NCBI GenBank assembly: GCA_910574455.1
Contig: CAJSYZ010000008.1
Coordinates: 988,637 to 1,052,636, forward strand
From: Trichaptum fuscoviolaceum
Taxonomy: Eukaryota > Basidiomycota > Agaricomycetes > Hymenochaetales > Trichaptaceae
Direction: 5' to 3'
DNA length: 64,000 bases
The stretch's first letter is position 1. Each line of letters starts with the position of its first letter. The notes under the pieces were generated by a model that searched no databases, was not told the origin of the DNA, and was given only the letters and a program-made list of their open reading frames with translations. Positions 11,628 through 24,719 of this stretch are shown here, in pieces. Both the position numbers and the translations under genes were made by a program.

Positions 11628-14600
11628 TTAGGAAACTCCTAGTTGATGGAACATAGCATCAAGAGTCTTGAACGCCACTGGTTTAACAAGACTTACGTAA
11701 CATTAATATTGGACGTATTAGATTTGGGAGGGAACACTCACTAGCCATCGACACCAGCTTCAAACGCCCGCCGTTTGTCTTCCAGAGAGGACATGCCTGT
11801 AAGAGCAAGAATTTTGGAAGTACGAGGACGAGGAACATCTGACTTAGGCGATTCTTCGTAGTCCTTTCGTCGTCTAGATTCAATCTGACGAATTTCTGTG
11901 GTTGCCGATATGCCATCAAGAACTGGCATAGACAAATCCAAAAGAACAACACTGGAGGAGTAGATAAGCGAACGCCCAAATAATTCTTGTGCTAGGAAAC
12001 TGACTCAAAGTAATCCTGCCTTTCGAAAGCATTCACGCCCTCACGACCGTCAATCGCAGCTTCGAAGTCATAGCCTTTGTTTCCAAGCCATCTAACACTG
12101 CGAACAAAGGCTGTTACTAGACATGAACCCCCAAAAAAATGGAGACATACAGAAGATCGCGTAGAATCTGGTTATCCTCTACCACGAGAACGCGCACACG
12201 TCCTTGACGATCTAAAGTTCCGACGGAGGATTTGAGCAGGGTTCCACCAGCACCAACGTTGATTGTACCGTCTCCGATAGACGAAGAGCTCTCGGCTTCG
12301 GAAATAGGAAGGCGAACGTTTGACATACTCGGCGAATTCGTGCGAGAAGAGGGCATTATTGGATGGAATGTCGCCGCTCTGGGATGCATTCGAGGACGGG
12401 CCGGTTCTCTACTTTCCTGTGACGTACGCCGTGATATACTTGATGATCCTACGCCATCAGGTGTGAGCATGGATAAGGGTGCTGAGCGAAAAGAGTCCGG
12501 GGAGTTGATCATGGAAGGAGGGTTACGCGTTGAGTTTTCTCGGAATGTTAGTAAGTGAACAGATGCCTTTAGCACCTGTCGCAACCGAGATGGTCCGACA
12601 GGTTTAGATACCATACGACAGAAACCTCCTAGTCGCTCATAATCATACACCTTCGACATGACTTCAGAATCAGCTCGGGACGAAGACAGTAGAACGAATG
12701 GCTTAGAAGTATCTCTGCAGTCCAAGGATTTGGATATCATATCCGTTTCCTCGTTCAGCATAAGTATATCGCCGATGACAGTGGAGTCCGAGGAAAGAAT
12801 ATCGAAACCCCACCACTCGTTGAGGTATTTCTCAATGACAGTGCGAAGCAAGCTTGTGCCTTTACTCCCGTCATCGAAACCGAATAAAGATACGGAGAAC
12901 CTCCTTCCATGCATGTCAAGCTTTTCGATGTCAGGCGGATCATCATCCGGAGTAGCAGCATCAAAGGTGATTCGAATCTCCGTCCCAACACCCTCTGTAC
13001 TGGACACGTCTACTTGACCGTTCACGGACTCAGAACGAACTATGCTGTTGACGATAGCCAATCCGAGACCAGTGCCAGACTGTAAGGGGTTTTCCTGTGA
13101 AAACGGATGGAAAAGTTGGTTCTGAAGTAAGAAAAAAAGGTCAGAGACGTTTGATTCTACGTCGAGCCTAATGAATCACCTTAAGAAATTCCTTGCTGAT
13201 TCCCTAGCGAATTCGTCAAAAGTGAGTAACAAGACATAATATCAAAAATATCACCCACCTTGCCGGTATCGACAACGGATAGTTCGATTCTGTCTTTGCC
13301 AGGAGACACTTCGTTCACATCCTTCGAGGAGGGGACCTCCTTCAAGGTAATGAGGACATAACCGCTTGTGGTGAATTTTAAACTATTCCCAATAAGGTTC
13401 ATGAGAATGCGTCTCAATCCGCCCTTCTCACAGATCAATTGCCACCCCTAAGATCGACGTGAGCTATATGCGCAAGCTTGAACTTTACGTGGCTAACCTT
13501 GGATCGATAATTAATGTCAATGACCATTTCAACAGCCGATCGTCCGAATGAAAGCGTGGCGTTCTGTGACGAAGGCGCGTATAGGCTACCAATCTCAGAA
13601 CCCATAACTTGCGGTCGAGCGCGGTAGCCAATATAGCACCCTTCGACAGCTTCTTCGACTAATATCGACAAATCCACTCTGGGTGGCTAGTCAGTGCAAG
13701 TATTAATATGGCATGGACGAGCAACACTGACTTGCTGGGCATGATAACGTTCTCGACGCCCCCGCCCTTTTGATTCCCGCTAAGCTTGGTGAAGTCCAAA
13801 ACATGGTTTACAGTTTCTACGAGAGAAGTTCCGCAAGCCTGCACAGTCCTTAGAAAAGATGACTGATTATCATCCAAATCTGTGTCGGCTAACAACTCCG
13901 CAGCTGCTAGAATCTAACACATTGATGAATTAGTTTAATGGCATAGACAGAATAAGGGGGACTTACTCCGTGTAATGGGGTCCTTAACGAAACGCGAGAG
14001 GATGTAAGAGATATGTTCAAATCAATCAGGAATTCAAGAAAAGCATACCTTAGCTCATGAGAAATGCTACAGTGACGAAATTTTAGGTTAGCTGTCGAAC
14101 TTTAGACAAATTGAATGGACATACTTAGAAATGAAAAGGCTCTTTGATTTGTCCGCAAGTATCATCCGGCGCTTGAGTACGGCGCTCAATATTATCACGC
14201 CTATCGCCCGTAGATAAGACAATTCGTGACCTTCGAGCTGCATTAGAATTAGCTTGAGTTTTTTGTTGAGAATAATAACCAACGTACGAAAGGTTTAACA
14301 TGATCGGTGGTATTGTATGCGCATAGTAAAGCGAAGGGTCGCTTGTCGATATTGAAGATCGGAACAACTACTTAATGGTAAGTCGCACAGCAAATGTCGC
14401 ATAGCAAGATCAACTGACTAAGAGCATGTTGAATGCGGCTCGGCAATAAAGAGCGAAAGCATTTCGGCACAAAATACTCCGCGATCTTGCCTTCCGGGTG
14501 CTTCGAAAAAAACTCCATGAATGCTGGATACTCATCCGTAGGGATAGAATGCGTCGTTGTCCCCACTGTCGCATCGCCGTGATGACAAACAATCGAAATT

Positions 14601-17600
14601 GCACCCTCCGCCTTCGTTGTTTCTAGCACGTCGAAATGCGATACGTCCATCACCACCGCACCCTCTACGTCAAGCGTCCTCTTCACCAGCTTAGCCGCAC
14701 GTTCATACACCTTGTCCATCGAAGCCATCTTGAGCATAGAATGAGTGCTATTCGTTTCTGCTTCGGTGTCGATCTCAAGACACTCCCGAGTAAACTGTTC
14801 CATAGAATTTTGAATGCGATCGCGGATCTGGAGTTGAATCTTGTCCTTCCAAAGCTCCATCTCGCGCATCACGATAGCTGCGAACTCCTTTAGGGTGTGT
14901 CGTTGTCGAGGGGTAAACTCTATACGTGGATGATCATCCATGATACATAAAGCTCCAACATTTTGTCCTTCTGAAGTTCGTAAAGGGGCGGCAGCAAAGA
15001 ACCGAACATTAGGGGAAGAGGCAACAAGAGGCTATCGAAATAAGCTCAGCACTAAGTTACTATCGAGGAACCACAGATGACTTACATTCCCACTGAATCT
15101 CCAATCCCTATGCGTGTCTAACACAACAGTAGGCTCTTCACTCCTAAAGTTCCTTGAGTATTAACAATAAAACTTAGATTAGAAAACTCAAACCTTTGTA
15201 AAATGGCGTGCGCACTAAATGACTGCTGTCGAGGTAATGATTGAAGGCCGAGCCCGGCTAGATAGCGTTCAGTACTGACTCGTCGTAAGAAATCACTTAG
15301 ACCTACATTCCATTTTGTACCACTCTTCAGTGCCATCTACAAGCGATACAACAACTATCTTCGTGCTGAACACAAGCTTCGTCAAATATGCAATGCGGTC
15401 AAAGTTGACGTCGGGATTCGTGTGCATGATATTGAATTTATGCAATGCTCTTCTCCTGATCTCCTCGTCTTTGGGGTAAGGCGGAACCAGATACCCGAGC
15501 TTTACAAACTCTTCCTCCTCATGCGAGACGCGCATCGCTGATCCTGAAGAGCCCACTGCCTTCATCGATTGTGCACGACTCAACGTCGGGCGCGGTTTTA
15601 CAACAGGCATTCCCTGCCCTTTGCCTCCGGGGGCAGCAAAGGTGGAACTGACACGCAGATGTGTGTATTCCTGTGAGCCGCGGAACGGTAGGTCCACTAC
15701 ACCAGAGCTAGATGAACGCTTCGAAGTTACATCAGGAAGAGGCTGAGAAGAAGTAGATGCGTTGTCTGTCATGCCCTGACTTTGAGGCGATACTGTCTGA
15801 GAAACGGAAGAAGCGACCGACTCTGACCTTCCGGGAATCCTATGTCCTTCCACCCCAAGAAATTGGTTGTTACGCAGATTTGTTGGCGGTGTGCCTACAT
15901 CCTCCGGATCTGATCTAGAAGGAAGCGGCGAACTTGTTTGTCTGTTAAGTACACCCTTGTGAAATGGTGTATTTGGAACAGACCAAGCTTGTCCGGGACT
16001 ACTTGCAGTTATTGTCCCTAGTGTAGGGAGAGAAGAAGCCATGCTCGATTCCAAAGCCGTCGTAGTTTCATCCAATCCAGAGACTTTAGTGGGACCCGTC
16101 CGTGAGCTGCCTGATGATGTTTGCGAGCCAGATAAGTCCGTACGACCCGAAATCGAGGATGTACTTGGGCTCTCAGACGTTGGTTGATCGGACGATGACG
16201 AACCTGTGTCTTTCAACACATGCCCAATGTCTACTTTTGCCCGCGACGCGTTTCCGTACCCAAAGTAATCCACTTGTTGACCATATTCCTCACCTCCCTC
16301 AAACCGCAACATCTGCTCAGGCGCTGGCGCGCTTCCCATCTTTGGGTAAGAGGCACTACGGCCTGCCAATTGTAGGTGATGACGGTTCTCCCGAGCCGGC
16401 TTTTTGTCAACAATTGTTGTCTGTTCACTATCTCCACTACCGTTACTTGCCGTGCTATCGCCCGACATCATCATCGCCGGTCGCTCATCTATCGGACTGG
16501 GAAGGGGACTCGCTTCGATCGTTGCCAGAGAAGTAACTGGTGAACGTCTGTCGCGCGGACTTGCCTGAGGCTTCCCACCTTCGCGTTCGCCGGGAGGTGC
16601 GACGGCAATGACACGTAATCTTGGTTGTTGTTGCGGGTGAACAGCATCCGTCAGACTTTGTTGCGAATGAGGCGGTTGAATTGGAGGTTGTCGTGGCTCG
16701 GATGGAATGTGTAACCCCCCTCCATCATCGTCTTTGTCATCCTCGAGGTTTCCCGGTTCCTTCTCCGTCTCGTCACTGCCTCCTATGCTTCCATTTCCTT
16801 CGCCCTCCGGACCTTCAGCTGTCGAGGAGTGAACCTCCCCCACTGTAGTTTCCCCTGCGTCCTCAAGCGACGAAGACGTCAATTTACTACGCCTCTTTTC
16901 CTCGCTGCGACCGTCTCGCGTGAACTTCTCCCATATCCTCCGTGTCGAACTCGCTTTGTCTCCACTCCCGCTCCCGCTTGCTTCCCCTGGGTTACCGTCT
17001 CCTTTTCCCAACAAGCTCGACTTCTTCCTCACATTCCGAACTGCCCTTCCTGCACTCCGCCCTACTGAAGACCTAGAGTTGTACGCATACGCAGCCCACC
17101 GTCGTTTTGCACCACTTGATCCATGTCCATCCTCGTCTTCTTCTTCTGCAGAACTGAAATCCGCCGAGGTTCTTCGTCCGGATGCATCGACAGGTAACGA
17201 GACTGTCATACCTCGCATGGGGTCCATCAATTCATGTTCTGGACTCGGTAACGCCAAAGGGGCAATCGAAGGATGAGAACTCGCCGCCCAACGCATAGCA
17301 GCAGCAGCAGTTGTTACATCTGGCATAGACGCACCTGGAGCTTGACTTGAACCCTCATGGCCCAATATCCCCGCACTTCCAGCCGTGACAGAGTATCCAT
17401 GTACTGCCGGAGACGGCAATGGTGAGAGAATCGGTGGTCGTAGCACCGAGGGCGTCGGGTGCGTATTATCGAATCTCGCCCGATGAAACGCAACGCTACT
17501 TGCTGCAGACGCTGGGGGCGGAGGCATCGCAATCCGCATTGTACGGCCTGAAGCCATACTTGATGATCCTGCACTTTCGCTTGCTCTTCTATGTGCGAAC

Positions 17601-18993
17601 GAGAGGACGTCGGGCGATGCTGGAGTCGGGACTGAAGCCGGTGAGCCTGGCGTCACAGATGACGTAGTCAGCTGATCCCGTACTCGGGGCGCTTCCAGTG
17701 CCTGTGCCTGCACCTGACTGGATGTCGGGGACGAAAGGTGTGAAGGCGGTGCTTCCCGCAGTGTCATCGAGTAAGCTGGCTCAGTCGGGTGCGACAGTGG
17801 TTGTGGCGTGGTCGGCCAGCTTTCCGGCTCAACGACAGCAGCAGAAGTAGAGTCCGCACTCGACGATACACTTGTTGCGCTTGATGGTCGGTCACGGTCT
17901 GAGTTAGAGTTCGATGCAGAGGTTACGGATCCCGATAAGTCGCTCGTGGACGCCGAGCTGTCTGTACCAGGTCGTCCGGTCGGGGAGGGAGCTATGGACG
18001 CAAGGGTGGAAGGAAGTGGGGGAAGCGAAGACAGAGTTGGTGGTAATTTGGTATTGCTGCTACCGGCCTGTAAATTAACATTACCATGTCCCTCTAAATG
18101 TGAGGGAGAAACAGGGAGTTGCGGCGGCACAGTTGGTTGCCAGACGGATGATTGTGAGAAGTAGGTAGAAGGCCGCGGCGCAGTGGGAGTACGGTGAGGG
18201 TTCCAACGGCCCGCTGCATACGCGATAGTAAACGTCGGCCAGTCGTATCCAGGATGTTCTGTCCTTAGCTGGTGTAAAGGTGAGGATGTTTGTGATTCCG
18301 GTGTTGCAGCAGAGGTCAGCATTGACGAGGCGCCGAAGTCAATATTGTCGCCCAATCCCTCGGACGTTGCGAGATCGGCTTCTATCATTCAATCACAGAA
18401 GGGAAAAAACATATAAGATCAGCATGTTTTGAATCAGCACAGATCAGCGAAGGAATGAACAAGTGGGGAAAGGGAAGGGAGGTGCACGTACCAGCTGAGC
18501 TGCCCTCACGCGCGTGTCCCACAGCAGCAGACGCAGACGAGCCGACCATGTCGTCTAGCGCATCGGGGATGTTGACGAGCCTACCCTCAGCTAAGCTCGC
18601 CGTCGAGGGTCGGGGGGAGCGTTTCGCGGATTGGGAGCGAGCCTGCATATGTGAAGGTGGCAACTGAAGGCCCGCACTCGCTGCGCTACTGCCATCGGGC
18701 GGACTGGTGCCTGCGATATTAAACGGCGCCGTCAGTAAGGCGTCCTCGGACCCGGCCGCGACGACAACCGTCGCAGCGGCAGCAGCAGCAGAGTAGGCCA
18801 TGTTGCTCGCCGCTTGGGTGCGTGACGACGAGGCGTTCACGGACGGCGAGCTGACGGCTCCCGAAACTGTTTTGCTCCTCTCGAAAGCGCCTTCCCATGC
18901 TCCTTGGGCTTGTGCAGGAGCCGTGGATGATGATAGCGGATGGACAGGGAAGGATGACTTCGGGAGGCGGGCGTCGGTCGGGCTGTCCGACAT
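11628..18993 (-). CDS. Hybrid histidine kinase: low-complexity N-terminus, GAF-like, HisKA, HATPase_c, receiver
   Basis: A multi-exon gene; the protein is roughly 2,100-2,200 aa. Exon 1 is 18492-18993 and exon 2 is 15307-18381, joined in frame. The first ~1,100 residues are Ser/Pro-rich and disordered. A GAF-type sensor follows (FDRIAYLTKLVFSTKIVVVS, then YKMESGLGLQSLPRQQSFSA). The H-box ISHELRTPLHG is assembled from two micro-exons (14049-14066, 13967-13982). The N-box is NLIGNSLKFT, with G-boxes VVDTGKGISK and SGTGLGLAIVNS. A C-terminal receiver has VLVVEDN, the phospho-Asp in VVLLDLSMPVLDG, ALTGMSS and YLVKPV. The full His-to-Asp relay set is present, so it should autophosphorylate and feed a phosphorelay (HPt, then a response regulator). 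The signal is unknown; the GAF domain suggests a small-molecule or redox input. Confidence 0.92.
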
Positions 18994-20168
18994 ACGGAGC
19001 TCGACGTTGGCGACGATGAGGACGATGAGAATGAGAAAAGAATAGCAAGAAGTAGAAGGAAATAAAATAAAAAGAAGGAGGGGGAAGGGCGAGTGGGGCT
19101 CGCGAATGTTGGCCTAACGTGCTCAACACAGAACCAGAAACAGAAGATGAGGTGGAGCAAACTGGGCACACGGCACATCCTCCAGGTCACTGTCACACCC
19201 TCAATGACATCACCACCTTCCTAATCCGTGATCAAAACACTTCCCCATATTCCCCCTTACGGATAGCTTTCATTCCCCGACAACTCATCAAGCGCAAGCC
19301 GTCTCGGCACATCGCTCATGTTTTCAACACTGTCTGCCCTGCTTCTACGTCTGTCAGTGCTCCGTTCGATTCCACACTCAATATTGGGAGCCTAAGGATA
19401 GAGTTGATCAAGAAACTCTTTTGTTTTTTTCAGCGTTAGCCTTCGTCCAATCAATCGGTTCTATACAATCATAGATGCATCTTAGCATCACAGCATCTCT
19501 GCCTCCAGAGTCCAGTTTTCTTCTAGACTTATCGACGCATAATTTAGACAGCCATCTCGTCATCCCGCCCGCGGTCTTTTGGCGGTATGTAGTGTATCTG
19601 GCTTTCCCCGAGTGTGAACACTTTATATGTATGAACAAAAACTACTCACGCATACGCTTCGCATTAGTCTGGCATCATATACTCAGTAGTTCGTCTGGCA
19701 CAAAAAGCAGATTGGACTTTTGCTTAGAAAGAGGCTACGCATGCCGACAAATTTGACTTGCAAGTTACTTTACCGGCGAATATCCGCTCCGGGCATACGT
19801 CATAACCAGGATATGAACATCGGAACTGGTTCAACGAAGCAACCGACCGGACGTCGATCCTAACGTCCGAGTAAGTTGCAGACGATTACACGATAATATA
19901 TCCGATCGAAAAGCATACACACATGTACTTTACAGACAGCAAACAAATAACAGAATAAATCAGACCCATGTTAGTAGGTCAATGTGCATTGATTTCATAC
20001 ACACTAGAGCAGTCAGCGCTTTGTCCATGATGCTAACAACTATCCATCAGACAATGAAACAAGATGCAAATCCCAATTATCAATTATATCTCCATCCCAA
20101 CGAGGACTTCTCTAGTTACAAGTAGCTTCGAGAAGATTTTATCGGAAGTTCAGTTGTAGCTCCCAAGG
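18994..20168. other. Upstream region of the histidine kinase and 3' side of the b561 gene
   Basis: About 1.2 kb with no gene recognised. The first ~130 bases upstream of the kinase start are purine-rich on the + strand (pyrimidine-rich on the coding strand), typical of a fungal promoter or leader. The remainder is AT-richer with no domain-bearing open stretch. Confidence 0.55.
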
Positions 20169-21419
20169 CTACTGCCTGAAATTCATCTTCGACAGTCTAA
20201 TGCGGCTCCACAGGCCCAGAAGAATGAAAACCGGCGCAACAGTGAAAACAAGCAATCGGACAACCAGGTTCACGTTGTTCGTCGACCAGTCGGAATAGTT
20301 CCCTCCGACGGCTGCGGTCATGAGGAAGAGTGGGAAGAGGAGGTACCCAGATGCGCTTTGTTGCATAATGTAAGTTAAAGATTCCGAAGAATCAGACGGA
20401 AAAGAAAATACATACCGATGGTATCTCCATACCTTCTTCGCCTTCGCTCCTCCGCCGAAAGCAGAACCACCTCTCCATACACTCAAACCACCAAGAAGGA
20501 TCTGTACAAACATCCATCCAACTGCAACAAGTCCGAAGGTCTGTGAAGAATAGAAAGGTATTGTCAGAACATGTTATCGATAGCACTGAGGACTGCATAG
20601 AGACGTACGGCATGCCAGGTCGTGAAATGCGCACTGTCATGTATTGTCTTGTTCGCAAATATAATCGCAGTCCCGACGATGATCGACGGCAGACCAAGGC
20701 CGAGGATAATCAACTGGTGCCGTGCAAGTCCGCGCACTTTTGTTCTCGGGTTCGCTGTTGGTTGGAGCTGCAAGATTGCTAGGCAAGATAACGTTAGCCT
20801 CGAAGCAAGTGAGCATTGAGTCTAGAGTCCAGCCCTCACCCAACCCGAAGCACGTAATAGCCAACACTTGGAGTGGCGGGTGCGCAGCAAATAGACCCAA
20901 GCGCCCCGGATTGTGGGTGAAGATGATGATCCATGTACCAAGTAGGAATACCTGGATAACGGAATAATGTTATTCGGTGTTGACATCCGAGAAAGAAGAG
21001 ACGTACTCCAAGGGCAGCCTAAATGAAGTGAGAACGAAACAAACTATCAGTATAACTTCATTCTCGATGTAGCCAGATACGGGGCCCGGTGAGCGAGGCG
21101 CGCAGAAGGACACATTAAATCCGACGTCCGCGAAGTCAGGCGAATAACGCATACAGGCGCTCTCGTCGTCGCTACACGATCTCAAAGCCCAACTTGAAGC
21201 CGAAGGACACCACACAAAAGAAAGCTTCGGCGCAGATGACACTGGCAGGACTCTCACCAAAGTAACATAGAGCCCAACGCGATCACCCTGCCTCTCCTCC
21301 TTCGCCGGCAACTCCGCATCGACGCGTATCTCCGCCTCGTCCAGCCTCATTCCCATCCGGTCTGCTTCCACCGACGCCGGGAGGTTGACGAGGCTCGGGT
21401 CGCGCTCGTATGCTGCCAT
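20169..21419 (-). CDS. Cytochrome b561 domain membrane protein
   Basis: The exons join in frame: 21258-21419 (54 codons), a 12-nt micro-exon 21007-21018 encoding AALG, 20840-20951, then three more ending at 20169. After a ~50-residue soluble N-terminus come five to six membrane segments. The first is VTLAALGVFLLGTWIIIF; the last includes LLVFTVAPVFILLGLW. Histidines sit where b561 haem ligands are expected: FAAHPPLQ, the IHDSAHFTTWH region, and YHRASGY. This matches the cytochrome b561/ferric reductase transmembrane domain (PF03188), which moves electrons across membranes. No DOMON domain is seen. The first intron is long (239 nt), so an extra small exon there cannot be excluded. Confidence 0.85.
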
Positions 21420-22440
21420 AATGCTAGTACCGACTGTTGTCGTCGGGGTTAGTGGTGGCAGGGAAGAGTGGATTCGATGCCGATGGGAAGCCCTAGGTCC
21501 TTGTTTTGCGTGATGCGTGATTCCTTAACTCTTCGGGGATCACAGCTGCAGGTCTAGCACGCAAAGAACACAAACTGAGGAGCAACGTCGATGACTAGGA
21601 CAAAGTGCAGGTACGGGGTGAAGGATATGGCCTGAGAGCGAGGATGCCTGGACGCCGTGGGCAGCCTCACACAGTCTTATTAACGCCCCGCGAGCGAGGG
21701 AACAAAATATAAACTCAGGGAGGATCTCGAGCCAGATCGGATACATAGAGCTGGCACTTGATCTTTGTTCCTGTTCGTCTAAACGCCATCGCTTTGCCTC
21801 CGAGTCGCAATAACATTAATCAGCTTCACTCTGCACTCAAAAGATAACGAAGTACATAAGATACTTATATTCCGATCCAAAGCTGTGTATACAGACTTGA
21901 CCGTCCCAGGACACGCACGCCGTACGGACTGAGCGCTCGCCACGGGCAATGACACTTGCAGACCGAATGGGCATGGGTGTTCCACGTATAGCTTATATCA
22001 AGCTCATGCGTCAAATCTGACTGCTGCGATCAGCTCGCCCGTACCTCGGGTCCGAGATTGACACTTAAAGGCCGCTGTGCTTCAAGTCAGGCGACGACTG
22101 CATCAATTCTCCCTTATAATTAGTAGCGGGTTGCTCTCCTTTAGAGGGGAATTGCGAAGCTTGTGGGATGTAAACAGACCTGGAAGGAACGAGGCGGGAA
22201 ATGAGGAAGCCAGAAGCCAGAGAAGAAACAGATCGTCAGCGAATGTGATGTCTAATTAATTTATAGATCCAAGTATTACTTAGATCTGGTCCAATCAGAT
22301 ATCGTCGAATGGCAAAGCTACAATCGGAGTTCCAGAGAGTACATTCAAAACCAACGATACAATCATTGTAAAGCTACACGCATATAATCAATATCTTACT
22401 GATATGTGAACACAGCAGGAAGCATATAAACAACAGAAGA
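21420..22440. other. Intergenic region upstream of the b561 gene
   Basis: About 1 kb without a recognised gene. It contains one copy (22015-22033) of a 19-bp sequence that recurs exactly at 25734-25752. Confidence 0.55.
22015..22033. repeat. 19-bp repeat, copy 1
   Basis: ATCTGACTGCTGCGATCAG, identical to 25734-25752. The inner 17 bases begin CTGA and end TCAG, so the ends are inverted. Function unknown. Confidence 0.6.
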
Positions 22441-24394
22441 TCATTCGTCAAGTAAGAAGTCCCCGATAGTCCTTTTCATCTCTTCTTCTGTCAGCAGCCT
22501 CGACTTCTCAACCATCACATTTTTCGCATCATTCTCTTCCCCACTAGCACCCCTCCTCTCCCTGTTCAGTCGAGATGAAGTCCATTCTGGCAATTGCACA
22601 CTCAGATCCCCCACGGACTGTGTCGATCGCGAAGACTTGCTGGTCAGCATCGTGTGGCAGGCGTAACACAAACTAGGGGACAGTCTCTGTAATGACTGGG
22701 ACTGTTCCTGTTCGTGCTTTATCTCATCTGGATCAGTTAACAGAGAGCGTATTGAGATGCGAGCTTTCCATTCAAGGATGTTCGAAGCCGTTGGTCTATT
22801 ATAGGTATGCCAATGAGTTTCGAGCAGGCTGACACAGAAGGTTTACATACCTTTCACATAAAGCGCATACATCCTGCGCATCGTCCTTAGGCTTGACTTT
22901 TGCGCAAGTGCGCGCGATTGTAGAGACTGTCGATGGGTAATCTCGTTCCAATCCAACGATGAAATCTTGATTGATCAATGTAAATCAGAAAATCAGATAC
23001 AGAAAAAGCGATACGCACTTCTTGTTAAGCCAGGAATGGTTTGCTTTAAGTTTATGCCTGGTAGTTTCTCCTTCCCAATAATCTCCAGGCCATGCCACCA
23101 TGCCCATACGGAACACTCTTTCATGCCTACGTCTCTCAGTGGCCGCACGATCCTTACGCTCCGTGTAGTGGACACGTTCAAAGTCGAGGACGAGGTGCTG
23201 TCCGTCTTGTTTTTATCCAGCTTAGATATCGAGGGATCCGTCCACTCTTCGTAGCTCTCCTCCGGAACGTTGAACCCCCCGCCCTGTGCAATAGACGTGA
23301 TCAACGAGATGGAGAACGAGGTGAGCGAAGTGCCCAAGAGGAGATGCGAGCAGCCGAGGCTTTGGGTCGTATAGAGGAGGATGAGCCGGATGAGCATCGA
23401 GATGGCTGATTGAACTGCGGTCGGGGTCGGGAGCGAGGATAGGTAGCTTCGGAGGAGAGTACGCGGGTCGGGAATTGATGTTGCATCTTGTCCGGAGAGG
23501 CTGTATGGTAGATCTGCGAAGTTCGGTCGGATTCAGTTTCAGATTTATGCCTAGATAGCGCACCTTCGTTCTTCAAATCAACGACGATCTCATCGGGAAC
23601 ATGGGACTTGCCCATCTTTCGCCACCACTTTCGATCGAAAGCGTCCTCCAATCTCGCTAGTACAAGCTCAAAGTCATCACCTCCCACAAAGGCTTTCTGT
23701 ACATCACTCGTCCTGTCTCTGATCGATCCCTGAACAAAATTCGCTCGCATACAGCTATCCAACACCTGAAACGTTTGGCGCACATACCTCCGGAAACGCA
23801 CTGCTCACTTCAACATGACATACATAAGCCTTCTCCCATATCCTCTTATTCCTCGGATGCGCCTTCCCTCCCCCTCTTTTCTCGTTCGCCGCAGGCGATG
23901 TCTGCTTTTGAGGGAAGTAATTCCGACTCAGCATGTCTAGAAGCACACTTGACCCCAGGCCGCCAGAAAACCCTACGAGCAGATTTCCTGACGCCTTGAG
24001 CGGTGCACGGCGCGAGCTTTCCGAAGACTGATTGATGTGCGGGTCGAGGCAGCGGCGGAACTTCGTAGTCACCAGAGGAAAGAAACATTCTCTGTTCGAT
24101 TGAATGTAGACGAAATGAGGTGCGTAGAAGAGACAGAGAGGAGTCAATTACGGTTAGGTAAGATGTGGAAAGAGTATATGCGGGCGTACTTGCAGTATAC
24201 GGTATGTCGAATGATGATGTTGCCTCTCTGAACTTTGCACTTTATGCAGTTTGTTGACTTATCGAATTTGGTTCGGCCTGATGAAGGTTCGCTTGTCAAA
24301 TGAGACAGAAGGTATGGACAGAGGGCTTCGGATTCTGTGACTCACCTTGCATAAGAGCATCAGTTTCAACCTCTGGATTCCCGCAGGACGCCAT
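22441..24394 (-). CDS. NCS2: Cytoplasmic tRNA 2-thiolation protein 2 (Ncs2/Ctu2)
   Basis: It starts MASCGNPEVETDALMQ (exon 24346-24394), spliced in frame to NCIKCKVQRGN and then VYCKECFFPLVTTKFRR. This gives the paired CxxC zinc ligands and the FRR block typical of Ctu2. The degenerate PP-loop follows as LLVGFSGGLGSSVLLDML. Further zinc-type cysteines occur near the end (VCALCER and LCYACHT). Ncs2/Ctu2 partners Ncs6/Ctu1 to 2-thiolate U34 of tRNA-Lys, tRNA-Glu and tRNA-Gln in the cytosol, with sulfur from Urm1. Ncs2 lacks the full catalytic set, consistent with a structural partner role. The protein has several exons and its length appears normal. Confidence 0.92.
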
Positions 24395-24719
24395 GTTAAC
24401 TGGTTTTAGGAGGATACTGGTTTACGATGTATTGATTAAAGAGACACTATGTGAGGAAGCTATGTAGTTGACCGATGGATGAACGCATAACAATAAAGAG
24501 GACGGCGGACTTCCCCGGGCCAACGTAAATATTCAGACTGTAAATGCTACCATTATGTAACGACTTCATGTTGAAAACTTGAAAGCAAACTATGATTGCA
24601 CGGACAACTCAATTCTATTTTCTACTGTAGGCCTCGCCTCTACTCCTTAATGTTCATGTTCTGTAAAGCCATGCGCAACAAGAGATCGACTGCCTCATCA
24701 CATATGGACCCTACACCTC
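24395..24719. other. Upstream of NCS2 / 3' side of the F-box-like gene
   Basis: 325 bases without coding character, holding the presumed promoter of the minus-strand NCS2 gene. No specific element was recognised. Confidence 0.5.

Noticed and set aside
19475..19756. 93-codon plus-strand frame
   Set aside because: No domain, no exon neighbours and unremarkable composition; treated as chance.
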